Origin: Xiashengella succiniciproducens | GTDB taxonomy: Bacteria > Bacteroidota > Bacteroidia > Bacteroidales > Marinilabiliaceae | Reading direction: 5' to 3' | Length of the DNA stretch: 64,000 nucleotides | NCBI RefSeq assembly: GCF_023674465.1 | Contig: NZ_CP098400.1 | Coordinates: 2,260,801-2,324,800, forward strand | Shown here: in pieces, positions 1 to 8,538 of the stretch | Position numbering within the stretch: the stretch's first letter is position 1 | How the letters are laid out: every line of letters starts with the position of its first letter | The notes under the pieces: generated by a model | Databases searched by the model: none | What the model was told of the DNA's origin: nothing | What the model saw: the letters and a program-made list of their open reading frames with translations, nothing else | Position numbers and translations under genes: made by a program

Positions 1-1
1 A

Positions 2-544
2 GGTCTTTTATTACCTGCAATGTTTTCTACAAACTATGGACAATTCCTATTCTCATGGGAAAGTTCATTTTTTGATAGTTATTTGACAAACAAAATTTCC
101 CATTTCAACTATATAAAGTCGAAACACATATTTTTTTCAATATCAAGTTCAATCGGATTTTTACTTGTTCTGCCATACGCGTTGATTAGTTCAAAAATCG
201 CTTTCATTAATGCCGCTTTCTTATTGTATAATATTGGTATATCGTCAATAATAATGATGTTCTTTTGCACTTTTAATACATCATATATAGATTTAGGTAA
301 AAGTCAATTTATGAACTATCAAGGTACGGGCATAACGCAATTTTTAGTAATTCTACCAATAATAGGAATTCCGCTATTAATCTATTTTCTACATAAAATA
401 CTTGGAATTCTTCCCTATTACTATTATTCAATAGCTGTAATAGGATTAATTGGAATAGCATTAAATAAACATATGTTGGAAATGGTTGAAAGCCGTTTTA
501 TGAAACGTAGATATAAAATGGCTGTAGGTTTTAGAAAAAAATAA
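2..544 (+). CDS. ABC transporter permease-like membrane protein, 3' part (DUF5687-like)
   Basis: The reading frame is open to the left edge (GLLLPAMFSTNYGQ...), so the gene starts before the window and the ATG at 20 is internal. About 180 residues remain, with four or five hydrophobic segments and a basic C-terminus. The motif NYGQFLFSWESSFFD and the overlap-free 7 bp spacing to an ABC ATPase resemble the DUF5687 permease/ATPase pairs common in Bacteroidota (recalled, not searched). It is the first gene of cassette C0, which therefore carries a two-gene exporter-like unit, large for an integron cassette. The substrate is unknown. Confidence 0.7.
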   Translation, partial: GLLLPAMFSTNYGQFLFSWESSFFDSYLTNKISHFNYIKSKHIFFSISSSIGFLLVLPYALISSKIAFINAAFLLYNIGISSIIMMFFCTFNTSYIDLGKSQFMNYQGTGITQFLVILPIIGIPLLIYFLHKILGILPYYYYSIAVIGLIGIALNKHMLEMVESRFMKRRYKMAVGFRKK

Positions 545-551
545 GAAAATT

Positions 552-1241
552 ATGATTGAGATATTTAATCTTCAAAAAGTATACGGAACTCAAATGGCTC
601 TTTCCGTTGACAATCTTAAAATAGCCAAAAATGACTTTGTTGGTTTAGTAGGCAACAATGGAGCAGGAAAAACAACCATGCTTAGCTTAATACTCGACTT
701 AATTGAACCTACAAAAGGATATGTAACATCAAAATTGATAAAAGTTTCAGATTCTGATGAGTGGAAAAGTTATACTGGATCATTTCTAAATGAAGGTTTT
801 CTTATTCCTTTTTTGAGTCCTATTGAATTTTTTGAGTTTATTGGAAGTTTGCACGGAAAAAACAGTGCTGATATTAAAGATTTTCTGGAAGAGAATGAGC
901 AATTTTTCAAGCAAGATGCTTTTTCCGGTAAATATATTCGAGAACTGTCGGCAGGGAATAAAAATAAAATTGGCATTTTAGCTTCATTCCTTTCAAAACC
1001 AGAGATACTAATTCTTGATGAACCTTTTTCTAATCTGGATCCAAGTTCTCAATCTTGGTTAAAATCAAAATTAAAAGCACTAAGCAATGAAGGTGTTACA
1101 ATATTGATTTCAAGCCATGATTTAAAACATGTAACTGAAGTGTGTAATCGAATACTTTTACTTGAAGATGGTCATATTGTTAAAGACACAAATACAAGTA
1201 ATGAAACATTGATTGAGTTGGAGCAATATTTTGACATCTAA
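552..1241 (+). CDS. ABC transporter ATP-binding protein
   Basis: A 229-residue single nucleotide-binding domain. Walker A is GNNGAGKTT (34-42), the signature is LSAGNKNK (132-139), Walker B is ILILDEP (152-158) and the H-loop histidine is H189 (SSHD). Length and layout are those of a stand-alone ATPase that works with a separate membrane subunit, here the gene 7 bp upstream. Together they would form an ATP-driven exporter in the inner membrane; the cargo cannot be told. The stop codon lies 10 bp before R'' of the first attC, so the gene fills its cassette to the end. Confidence 0.93.
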   Translation: MIEIFNLQKVYGTQMALSVDNLKIAKNDFVGLVGNNGAGKTTMLSLILDLIEPTKGYVTSKLIKVSDSDEWKSYTGSFLNEGFLIPFLSPIEFFEFIGSLHGKNSADIKDFLEENEQFFKQDAFSGKYIRELSAGNKNKIGILASFLSKPEILILDEPFSNLDPSSQSWLKSKLKALSNEGVTILISSHDLKHVTEVCNRILLLEDGHIVKDTNTSNETLIELEQYFDI

Positions 1242-1251
1242 AAATGTCAGT

Positions 1252-1382
1252 GGTTAACAAGCAATATAACCAATGTCGGGCGCGGTGGTAGCTTGAAAGC
1301 GTCTGCCCCGCTCAAAGTTTTGTAACGGTTGACAGGGATGTCGCCCGCATTCCGCCACTGGTCATATTGCAAACCGTTGTGC
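1252..1382 (+). repeat. attC1
   Basis: R'' GGTTAAC (1252-1258) and R' GTTGTGC (1376-1382). Outer stem GCAATATAACCA pairs with TGGTCATATTGC with one mismatch. The inner part (TTTGTAACGGTTGACAGG) is nearly the same as in attC7 and attC16. Confidence 0.85.
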
Positions 1383-1417
1383 CGCATACTAGAAAAGACC
1401 TGCAATGATGTAAATAA

Positions 1418-1792
1418 ATGAAAAAAACTCCTGATAGAAAATATAGACTTCAATCTGCAGAGGATTGGATAAAAACATATTCAGGGAATAATATTGTTAA
1501 GGGATATTCAAAAAAGTACTCCGTTGACAAAATTTGTGCAGTTAAAGAATTAAGATTGCTAGGATTTAAAATTTCGGATGAATATGAAAGACAGTTGCGT
1601 CAATCTATGGAATCACTTAAACAGCAAAGACTTGCATTTAAGAAAAAGCGAGAGAATGAATTAAATGCCTTTTGTGAAATTGAAAGTGATGAGCATTTTG
1701 CAATGATTATTGGGTATACAAGCGGAGGATATCCTTATGGAGTAACCCACGAAGAAATGGAACAAAAAGATATTGAAAAGGAATTTGACTAA
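1418..1792 (+). CDS. Hypothetical protein, first gene of duplicated cassette C1
   Basis: A 124-residue soluble, charged protein without signal peptide or membrane segment. It has a basic N-terminus, a helical coiled-coil-like middle (about residues 55-85, rich in K/E/Q/R) and a conserved-looking tail AMIIGYTSGGYPYGVT. I do not recognise a family with a known function. It begins 36 bp after R' of attC1 and is followed 2 bp later by a second small gene, so the two are surely co-translated. An almost identical copy sits at 20804-21178 and differs only by Glu16 here versus Lys there in the SAEDW/SAKDW motif. Confidence 0.8.
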   Translation: MKKTPDRKYRLQSAEDWIKTYSGNNIVKGYSKKYSVDKICAVKELRLLGFKISDEYERQLRQSMESLKQQRLAFKKKRENELNAFCEIESDEHFAMIIGYTSGGYPYGVTHEEMEQKDIEKEFD

Positions 1793-1794
1793 TT

Positions 1795-2160
1795 ATGCCA
1801 GCAGGACAAGCACATACTACTTGGTTTCCAGAATTAAAGGATATTCTTAAGAATAAGTGGAATTCAAATTATTCCATTGAACAGCATTTTAGTTTAGTTA
1901 CCGATTTGAATGAGAAATTACGCCAGATTCGGAAAGAATTGAACATTCAACCCCCTATGATGTGGTGTCCGAATTGCCAAAAACGACATCGCTCAAGATT
2001 TAATGATGTTTCAATAACAGGAATGTATTATGCCCTTAAAAGATTTGAATATTGTGATACTGATGAATTTAATAAGTTGTTAAGAGATTGGAAACAATAT
2101 TCAAAATCAGAAAATGTTGATATATATGGCAATAAAAAGACTGATAAAAGGGAATTGTAA
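1795..2160 (+). CDS. Hypothetical protein with a CxxC zinc-binding-like motif (cassette C1)
   Basis: A 121-residue soluble protein. The visible feature is MWCPNCQKRHRSRF around residues 56-69, a CPxC pair followed by His and basic residues, like half of a zinc knuckle; a later Cys (FEYCDTDEF) might add a ligand. The N-terminus contains the tryptophan motif TTWFPEL. Function unknown; a nucleic-acid-binding or toxin-antitoxin-like role for the pair is only a guess. It starts 2 bp after the upstream stop and ends 26 bp before R'' of attC2. The copy at 21181-21546 encodes the identical protein. Confidence 0.8.
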   Translation: MPAGQAHTTWFPELKDILKNKWNSNYSIEQHFSLVTDLNEKLRQIRKELNIQPPMMWCPNCQKRHRSRFNDVSITGMYYALKRFEYCDTDEFNKLLRDWKQYSKSENVDIYGNKKTDKREL

Positions 2161-2186
2161 AATGGAGATTAAAATAAAGTACGTCG

Positions 2187-2318
2187 GCACAACACGCGTT
2201 ATAGTGCATGGCTAAATCTCATATTTACTGCAAGTTTCATTCACCGTAGAGTATTCTTAACGGCCAGAAAATACATGCCAAGACGATTAGCCACGCACCA
2301 TATCGCCACACGTTATGC
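2187..2318 (+). repeat. attC2
   Basis: R'' GCACAAC (2187-2193), exact complement of the C1 start GTTGTGC; R' GTTATGC (2312-2318). Stem half TATAGTGC.TGGCTAA pairs with TTAGCCACGCACCATA. The whole site is duplicated as attC15. Confidence 0.85.
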
Positions 2319-2339
2319 TGCATTTTAAAAACAACACAT

Positions 2340-3506
2340 ATGACAATTATCGATGAAATTTTAAAAGAACGACCTGTAGGGACTGACTCAAATGAAAAAG
2401 TTTGCGATTTTTTACTCAGTAAAGCAATTCAAGCTGGATATAAAACGATTACTTTACAATTTGACTGTAAACGTTGGACTAAAGATTTTTCATATATTGA
2501 TTTGGATGGCAATCAATACGAACTATTCCCCAGCCCTTTTTCTCAGCCCTTTGAAAAAACTGGTGATTTAGAGATAGTCTCAACACTGGAAGAATTACAA
2601 AATAAAAATATCACAGATAAAATTGTATTACTTAATGGTGATTTAACCCAGCAACCGTTGCAACCCAAGAACTTTCCATTCTACTATCCCGATGAGCATA
2701 AAACAATAATTGATTTATTGGAAGATAAGCAACCTAAAGCAATTATTGCTATTACAGGCAAGCATCCAATGTGCGGACTAAATCCATTCCCATTGTTCGA
2801 GGACGGGAACTTTTTAATTCCATCAGCATTTGCAAATAAAACAACAGGTGAGAAAATCACTGGAAGAAAAGGATTAACCAAATTGAAAATAGCTTCTAAA
2901 ACGGAAAATTCTGTTGGTCGACAGATTATTGCTTCCAAAAAAAGTAATGGGAAAGGTAAAATTGTTGTTTGTGCACACATGGACTCTAAATATGGAACAA
3001 TAGGTGCAATAGATAATGCTGCTGGAATTGAAGTTTTATTTCAGATATTAGACAATTTAAAGGATTATAATGGGGCATATGATATAGATTTTGTTCCATT
3101 CAATGGTGAAGAATATTATGGGGTTATTGGGCAATTAGAATATTTAAAGCATAACGGGAACGAGAAGTCTGAAATAAAACTTGTCATAAATATTGATTCG
3201 CCTGGACATGTAGCATCTAAAACTGCATTGTCAACTTATAATTTTATTGATTGTAAGCAAACTTGGTTAGATACAAAGATTTCTAAAAATGATTACATTG
3301 AAGAAGGTTCACAATGGTATGCTGGTGACCATGCAATGTTTGCATTTCAAGGAGTTCCTTGTATTGCAGTAACTTCATCAAATTTATTTGAAACAGTATT
3401 GGACTTGACACATACATCCAATGATACAATTGGTAATGTTGATTTTGATATTTTGAAAAAAACATCAGATTTTTTGACGGAATTGATTAAAGATTATAAC
3501 GATTAA
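2340..3506 (+). CDS. M28-family zinc metallopeptidase
   Basis: A 388-residue protein with no signal peptide, so probably cytoplasmic. The C-terminal half carries the M28 two-zinc aminopeptidase ligands: H213 (AHMDSK), D225 (AIDNAAG, bridging), E257/E258 (NGEE, general base and ligand), D286 (NIDSPGH) and H368 (LTHTSND). The N-terminal 200 residues resemble the protease-associated-type insert seen in other M28 enzymes but are not clearly assigned. It should remove N-terminal residues or cleave small amide substrates. It is the only gene of cassette C2, whose ends (GTTATGCTGC / GCAGCATAAC) are a perfect 10-bp inverted pair. Confidence 0.88.
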   Translation: MTIIDEILKERPVGTDSNEKVCDFLLSKAIQAGYKTITLQFDCKRWTKDFSYIDLDGNQYELFPSPFSQPFEKTGDLEIVSTLEELQNKNITDKIVLLNGDLTQQPLQPKNFPFYYPDEHKTIIDLLEDKQPKAIIAITGKHPMCGLNPFPLFEDGNFLIPSAFANKTTGEKITGRKGLTKLKIASKTENSVGRQIIASKKSNGKGKIVVCAHMDSKYGTIGAIDNAAGIEVLFQILDNLKDYNGAYDIDFVPFNGEEYYGVIGQLEYLKHNGNEKSEIKLVINIDSPGHVASKTALSTYNFIDCKQTWLDTKISKNDYIEEGSQWYAGDHAMFAFQGVPCIAVTSSNLFETVLDLTHTSNDTIGNVDFDILKKTSDFLTELIKDYND

Positions 3507-3520
3507 AATAAAAAACGCAG

Positions 3521-3649
3521 CATAACATCGCATATACCTAATGGCGGTTTTATTGCACTTTGCAAGGCTTTTCGCCCGCTCAAACTTCACCACGGTTTGA
3601 CAGTTGAATCGTCCGCAATCCGCCACTAGGCATATGCGTAACGTTGGGC
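3521..3649 (+). repeat. attC3
   Basis: R'' GCATAAC (3521-3527); R' GTTGGGC (3643-3649). Stem CGCATATACCTAATGGCGG pairs with CCGCCACTAGGCATATGCG with bulges on one side, the extra-helical-base pattern of attC. Confidence 0.85.
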
Positions 3650-3673
3650 AACATTTAAAGGACACAATCAACA

Positions 3674-4201
3674 ATGAAAAAAGTAGTTAAACTTGATAAT
3701 ATTCCAGAAAAATCCTTAATCTTAAATGATTTTGGAAAAATTGACTATTCTGATACCTATAAAATTCAGATAACATCAAATGATTATTCTGTCGACAAAA
3801 TAACTACGGGTATCTTTAAGACACCCAAATGGGTTGATAATTTAATGAAGTTAAGAGATATTATAGTTAAAGGATTTGGACTAAAAACTGGCGATAAAAA
3901 TGATATAAAAATTGAACCATACTACTCAATAGGAAGTAAGGCAATATATTTTACTGTATTAGACCGAAATGAAAACGAAATTGTAATGGTCGAGAATGAT
4001 AAGCACCTAAATTTCAGGACATCTGTTATGGTAGATAAAAATACTACTAATATTAATGTATATTTATCTACAATTGTCCAGTTTAACAATTTTTTTGGTT
4101 GGCTATATTTTTTACCTGTAAAACCATTTCATCGATTAATAGTTAAATCACTTTTAAAAAGGTATACACATGAAAACGAACAAACTGATTTATCTTGGTA
4201 A
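3674..4201 (+). CDS. DUF2867-like protein
   Basis: A 175-residue soluble protein. The motif TPKWVDNLMKLRDIIVKGFG (residues about 50-69) followed by a beta-rich half ending LPVKPFHRLIVKSLLKR is the pattern I associate with DUF2867, a family of unknown function also found fused to NAD(P)-binding SDR-like proteins. No catalytic motif is obvious. It is the first of two genes in cassette C3; the downstream membrane-protein gene overlaps its end by 32 bp in another frame, which implies translational coupling. Confidence 0.75.
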   Translation: MKKVVKLDNIPEKSLILNDFGKIDYSDTYKIQITSNDYSVDKITTGIFKTPKWVDNLMKLRDIIVKGFGLKTGDKNDIKIEPYYSIGSKAIYFTVLDRNENEIVMVENDKHLNFRTSVMVDKNTTNINVYLSTIVQFNNFFGWLYFLPVKPFHRLIVKSLLKRYTHENEQTDLSW

Positions 4202-4565
4202 AATATTTGCCATTGCAGTTTTAATTTTGGGAATAATCCATGATATTGCAACATTTACTCCATTGATAAAAGGTGGACTTGCTTGTCTAACTCCGGGTGA
4301 CTTACACGCAATGATATATATGAGTTTAATTTGCGGGACTTCATTTATTTTGTCCGGATTGATTCTTGTTTTATTGCTAAAAAAGGTTGAGCAATTTGCT
4401 TTTTTATCTTCACCTATTTTATTGATTGGTGTTTTCCTTGCTATAAGTGGGATTTTGTCAATTGTATATATGTTTGACAATCCTTTTGCATGGTTAGCTC
4501 TCCTGTTGAATTTGAGTATGTTTATTATAACAATAGGTTTAAAAATGAAACTGGACAATAAATAA
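4170..4565 (+). CDS. Small four-helix membrane protein
   Basis: A 131-residue protein with four predicted membrane helices (about residues 8-26, 46-68, 73-95 and 101-123) and short charged ends. No family with known function recognised. The 32-bp overlap with the upstream DUF2867-like gene and the stop 5 bp before R'' of attC4 show how tightly cassette C3 is packed. Start ATG at 4170 is the first in frame and gives a conventional KTNKL N-terminus ahead of the first helix. Confidence 0.78.
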   Translation: MKTNKLIYLGKIFAIAVLILGIIHDIATFTPLIKGGLACLTPGDLHAMIYMSLICGTSFILSGLILVLLLKKVEQFAFLSSPILLIGVFLAISGILSIVYMFDNPFAWLALLLNLSMFIITIGLKMKLDNK

Positions 4566-4570
4566 ACGTT

Positions 4571-4700
4571 GCCCAACACGTGCTCATAAATAATTGCCGT
4601 TTAGTAGGTTGTTCAAGGTTTGTTGCCCGCATTAAGTTTGGTGTAGCTTGACAAGTAAGTAACCCGCAATCGGCAACTATTCATAGCACAACCGTTGTGC
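4571..4700 (+). repeat. attC4
   Basis: R'' GCCCAAC (4571-4577); R' GTTGTGC (4694-4700). Stem GTGCTCATAAATAATTGCCG pairs with CGGCAACTATTCATAGCAC, leaving unpaired bases on one strand. C3 ends (GTTGGGCAAC / GTTGCCCAAC) pair perfectly over 10 bp. A group II intron begins 10 bp after R'. Confidence 0.87.
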
Positions 4701-4710
4701 TTTATGCAAA

Positions 4711-6879
4711 GTGCGACACGAGGCTGTCCGAATAACTGTTAAACGCTCTTTGATTATCAAGACTGATTTAACCTCATGTTCCATCATGAGTAACCTACCG
4801 GCACATGCGTCAATGGTAACGTTGGGGTGTGAAGCTGCCGGGACAAAGCTACCCGAGGATTAGCAACATTTTCAAGGGCGCTGGTTTGGATGGTATGGTG
4901 AAATTAAATGAACTGCCGTTGACGTACCGTCATGCGCGAAAGAGTGAAAGTTGCTGACACACTCTGACCAAAAGGTAAGAAGCCAGGATGCAAGTACGTT
5001 TGCTATGAGCACATGGATGTTGAGCTTCCGGTATATAGGCAGCACCTAACCCACCCTGTTAAACGGACGGAACGTGGTAAGCCTGTACATCTCCATTGTT
5101 GCAAATGGTAGGGGTTTCGTGAGGAATCCACAATGGTGTGCAGGTATGGGAGGATGGATGAAGCGAAGGCCACCTTGTAATGAGGTGGATAGGGGTTCCG
5201 CATTTGCCCCCGGTGAAAACCGTGCAGACTTTCATCTGGTTCTCTGTTGCAAGAAAATTGTAATAAGACTTTTTATTTAGGAAATGCAAATGAAGCCCGA
5301 CATAAAGGACTGTGCGCCTAAAGCCAACTACTCAAACTGGAACGCCATTGACTGGAAGAAAGCAGAGCGGTCGGTCAAGTCATTACAACGACGTATTGCA
5401 AAGGCAATAAGGGAAGGAAAACACAGCAAGGCCAAAAGCCTGCAATGGATTCTAACCCACTCGTTTCATGCCAAACTTTGGGCGGTAAAACGAGTTACTG
5501 AAAACAAAGGAAAACGGACGCCCGGCGTTGATAAGATACGCTGGAAAACCCCAAGCCAAAAACTATTGGCTGCCAAATCTTTAGTCAGGAAGGACTACAA
5601 AGCATTGCCTCTTCGCCGTCTTTACATCCTTAAAAAGAACGGTAAGAAAAGACCGTTGGGGATTCCCACCATGAAAGACCGGGCTTTTCAAGCTTTACAC
5701 CTTCTTGCCCTCGAACCAGTTTCCGAGACACTGGCCGACAAAGGCTCATACGGCTTCCGATTACTTAGAAGCTGCCATGATGCCTTAGAAAGATGTTTCA
5801 TTCATCTTTCACGGTCGGACAGTGCTACTTGGATACTCGAAGGGGACATCAAGGGCTGTTTCGACAATATCAGCCACCAATGGCTTATCGAGAACATCCC
5901 CATGGACAAAAAGATACTGCAACAATGGCTTAGAGCCGGGTTTATGGAAAACAAACAATTATTTCCAACCGAGCAAGGTACTCCGCAGGGGGGAATCATA
6001 TCCCCTACCCTCGCAAACATGACCCTCGATGGCCTTGAAAATATGCTTGATAAAGCCTTTGGCATCTCAATAAGACCAGACGGCTGCCGCAAAAACAACA
6101 AGTATAAAATCCACCTTATTCGTTATGCCGATGACTTCATTGTTACGGCTAACAACAAGGAAATACTGGAAAACAAGGTCAAACCTCTTATTGAGGAATT
6201 TCTTGCCAACAGGGGGTTGCAATTATCGCAGGAGAAAACCAAAATTACCCATGTAACCGATGGGTTTGACTTCCTTGGACAGAACATCAGGATGTATGCC
6301 AAAAACAAACTCCTAATGCGACCATCCAAAGATAGCATCAAATCTGTTATGGGGAAACTCAAAGGGATTATTGTTAAACACAGGGGTTCACAAGCGGCCG
6401 TTTTAATCCGAAATCTAAACCGTGTCATTACCGGGTGGGCTAATTACCACAAACATGCCTGTTCAAAGAGAATATTCTTCAATCTGGACAGGATACTGTG
6501 GCGCAACATCTGGAATTGGGCACGCAGGAGACACAACAACCTTGGATACAGAAAGATTGTATCACTTCTGTTTATGACAATTGGCAACAGAAAATGGCAG
6601 TTCTTTGGTAAATTTTCCAACGGGAAAACCATCTTGCTTAGAATGTTCGCCCTTTTCAAAATCAGACGCCATAAACTCATTGCAGGGGCGGTCAATCCTT
6701 TTGACCCACGTTGGGATAAGTATATCCATAAAAGAAAGTTGTGCAGGGTTTTAGCCTGAATTTTTATATATTGCTGGGTGGTTTATTCCGCCTTTAGAGA
6801 GCTTGAGCCGTATGATGGGAAACTATCAAGTACGGTTCTTAGGGGACAAGGGCGGAGCAATCCGCCTGCGTTACCCGAC
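4711..6879 (+). mobile_element. Group II intron inserted at the start of cassette C4
   Basis: The 5' end GTGCGAC (4711) fits the group II GTGYG consensus. Domain V is a clear 34-nt hairpin at 6805-6838 (GAGCCGTATGATGGGAAACT ... ACGGTTC) with the GAAA loop. A short domain VI hairpin (GGCGG/CCGCC) follows and the element ends in ...CCCGAC, giving the expected final AY. Between lies a maturase-reverse transcriptase gene. The intron is about 2.17 kb. Removing it joins TTTATGCAAA to AAGAGATTTGCTC and restores a 933-bp cassette with matched ends (GTTGTGCTTT / AAAGCACAAC). The exact 5' and 3' boundaries are read from consensus only. Confidence 0.88.
5284..6759 (+). CDS. ltrA: Group II intron reverse transcriptase/maturase
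   Basis: A 491-residue intron-encoded protein. The N-terminal RT-0 region is followed by TPGVD (79-83), RPLGIPTMKDRA (123-134), the QGTPQGGIISP block (231-241) and the catalytic YADDF box (281-285). The thumb/maturase X domain follows (GWANYHKHACSKRIFF near 428) and a basic C-terminus ends in FDPRWDKYI. No HNH endonuclease domain is visible, so target priming would rely on other primers. It would splice its host intron and reverse-transcribe it into new DNA sites. Long structured RNA lies upstream (4711-5280) and domain V downstream. Confidence 0.95.
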   Translation: MQMKPDIKDCAPKANYSNWNAIDWKKAERSVKSLQRRIAKAIREGKHSKAKSLQWILTHSFHAKLWAVKRVTENKGKRTPGVDKIRWKTPSQKLLAAKSLVRKDYKALPLRRLYILKKNGKKRPLGIPTMKDRAFQALHLLALEPVSETLADKGSYGFRLLRSCHDALERCFIHLSRSDSATWILEGDIKGCFDNISHQWLIENIPMDKKILQQWLRAGFMENKQLFPTEQGTPQGGIISPTLANMTLDGLENMLDKAFGISIRPDGCRKNNKYKIHLIRYADDFIVTANNKEILENKVKPLIEEFLANRGLQLSQEKTKITHVTDGFDFLGQNIRMYAKNKLLMRPSKDSIKSVMGKLKGIIVKHRGSQAAVLIRNLNRVITGWANYHKHACSKRIFFNLDRILWRNIWNWARRRHNNLGYRKIVSLLFMTIGNRKWQFFGKFSNGKTILLRMFALFKIRRHKLIAGAVNPFDPRWDKYIHKRKLCRVLA

Positions 6880-6893
6880 AAAGAGATTTGCTC

Positions 6894-7661
6894 ATGAATA
6901 GAGATTGGATTGAAAATATGAAAGAAACAAAGAGACTGAAATTAAGTTTCTGGCAGACAGTAAGTCATTATTTCATCGTAGTTTTCTTTTTATTGATTCC
7001 AATATTCACGCTGATTAGTGTATTTGAAATTTATGTAACAAAGACTTATGATGGCGTTCGGAGTACTGGAGAACTATTGAGATTTTCGTTACCTTGGATT
7101 CTTCCTGCAATTGCATTCCTTTTTATTCAAAGATACCGTCTAAGATTTAAGAAAATATTGATTGACTATACTGACGAAGAATTCAAGGAGGCGGTTCAGA
7201 GGACATCAAAAGAATTGGAGTGGACAATTGACAAAAACAATAAAACTTACCTGCGAGCAAACAGGCCATGGAATTGGACAGGAAGTTGGGGAGAAATGAT
7301 TACAATAATCAGATTAAAAGACGGACTATTAACAAACAGTATTTGCGACCCTGATAAATGGACTTCTGTTGTGTCATATGGTTGGAATCGTAAGAATATA
7401 AGGACTTTTCTCAAGAATCTCAATGAAGTGAAAGATGGGACTCCGCTGAAAAATGTTGTTGAAATCCCTGAGAACGAATGGTCATTAAAACGGATTACAA
7501 TTAGATTATTAATGTATCCTCTTTCTGCGATAATAATTGCAGCAGGGCTATTTGCGATTTATAATTCAACATTACGCGGAACAATTGCTGGAATAGCAGG
7601 AATTTCGTTTGTTTCGATTTGGATTTATGCGGATATTAAAATGATAATAAAACAGAAATAA
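6894..7661 (+). CDS. Membrane protein of unknown function (cassette C4)
   Basis: About 255 residues. Two N-terminal membrane helices (around residues 23-45 and 60-80) lead into a soluble middle rich in W/R/K (residues 85-190, with WTIDKNNKTYLRANRPWNWT), and a C-terminal hydrophobic hairpin precedes IKMIIKQK. No family recognised. The intron ends 14 bp upstream, so translation depends on splicing or on transcription from within the intron. ATG at 6894 is chosen; ATG at 6918 (MKETKRLK) is an equally good start. The stop is 9 bp from R'' of attC5. Confidence 0.75.
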   Translation: MNRDWIENMKETKRLKLSFWQTVSHYFIVVFFLLIPIFTLISVFEIYVTKTYDGVRSTGELLRFSLPWILPAIAFLFIQRYRLRFKKILIDYTDEEFKEAVQRTSKELEWTIDKNNKTYLRANRPWNWTGSWGEMITIIRLKDGLLTNSICDPDKWTSVVSYGWNRKNIRTFLKNLNEVKDGTPLKNVVEIPENEWSLKRITIRLLMYPLSAIIIAAGLFAIYNSTLRGTIAGIAGISFVSIWIYADIKMIIKQK

Positions 7662-7669
7662 GCACGAAA

Positions 7670-7802
7670 GCACAACATCATGTATAAAATATTGGGGGTT
7701 TATGTGTGTATAGGCAACTCCACTCCCCGTAGCAAATATTTTAACTGCAGACAATAACGTCGCTCTCAAGCCCCCATCATTTCATACATGTGGACGTTAT
7801 GG
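7670..7802 (+). repeat. attC5
   Basis: R'' GCACAAC (7670-7676) complements the C4 start; R' GTTATGG (7796-7802). Stem CATGTATAAAATATTGGGGG pairs with CCCCCATCATTTCATACATG. Confidence 0.85.
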
Positions 7803-8003
7803 GCAAGTTTAAGAAACGATACAGCGAAATGACACAGATAAAAGAACAGCCAACATTGATGTTTGACAGTTCGTGAAAACTGAAATTAGAATTAAGTTTC
7901 CAGAAACAAACGACAAATTATAATAAGTGGAGACCAGCTACCATTAAAAAAACGGGGCGATACCGAAAAGCCATACGAGTAGGAAAATTTAAATCTCATT
8001 ATT

Positions 8004-8309
8004 ATGACAAACGAAAATCAAAACTCCTCAAATCAGGCAGGACAAACAGTAATTATTAATCAAACGGAAAAGAAATCAAATGGTGTTGGAACTGCTGGTT
8101 TCGTACTTGCTTTAATAGCGGTATTTTTAGGCTGGGTTCCAGTTTTAGGTTGGATAATTTGGTTACTAGGTTTGATATTATCCTTTGTTGGCGTATTTAA
8201 ACAACCAAAAGGATTAGCGATTGCAGGTTTAGTGATTTCTTTAATAGGAATTATTTTACTGCTAACTGTGTTTGGAACTATTTTAGGCGGAGCTGCTGCT
8301 TTCCTATAA
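8004..8309 (+). CDS. Small membrane protein, DUF4190-like
   Basis: A 101-residue protein. A polar Asn/Gln-rich N-terminus (residues 1-30) precedes two or three very hydrophobic, Gly-rich helices with GLILSFVGVFKQPKGLAIAG between them, the pattern of DUF4190-type membrane proteins. No enzymatic motif. It is the sole gene of C5, one of the smallest cassettes. It is preceded by an unusually long untranslated 5' segment (7803-8003, about 200 bp) in which I see no ORF; that leaves room for a promoter or leader RNA. Confidence 0.72.
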   Translation: MTNENQNSSNQAGQTVIINQTEKKSNGVGTAGFVLALIAVFLGWVPVLGWIIWLLGLILSFVGVFKQPKGLAIAGLVISLIGIILLLTVFGTILGGAAAFL

Positions 8310-8357
8310 TATCCTTACTTTTTGAAAATATAATCAAGAAAAAGAAGGAAAACCAGC

Positions 8358-8490
8358 CCATAACATGCGGTATGTTTTATTGCCGAAATAGTGCTGAAAT
8401 CAACGGTTGTAGCTCGCTTCAAACTTCATCGTGGTTTGACAGTGACGTGCTCCGAAATCGGCAACAAAAACATACCGCTGTTCGTTGGCA
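8358..8490 (+). repeat. attC6
   Basis: R'' CCATAAC (8358-8364) complements the C5 start GTTATGG (9 bp match in all); R' GTTGGCA (8484-8490). Stem GCGGTATGTTTTATTGCCGA pairs with TCGGCAACAAAAACATACCG. Confidence 0.83.
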
Positions 8491-8538
8491 AACATGGTAA
8501 AGAAATAACCTTAACAATTATTAACACAAAAAAACATT

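Noticed and set aside
5003-5289. Short ORFs on both strands upstream of the intron RT
   Set aside because: They lie within the structured 5' RNA domains of the group II intron.
5284-6759. Reverse transcriptase as the DGR enzyme for the FISUMP gene
   Set aside because: It has a maturase X domain, is flanked by group II intron RNA with a clear domain V, and no template repeat lies beside it; it belongs to the intron.
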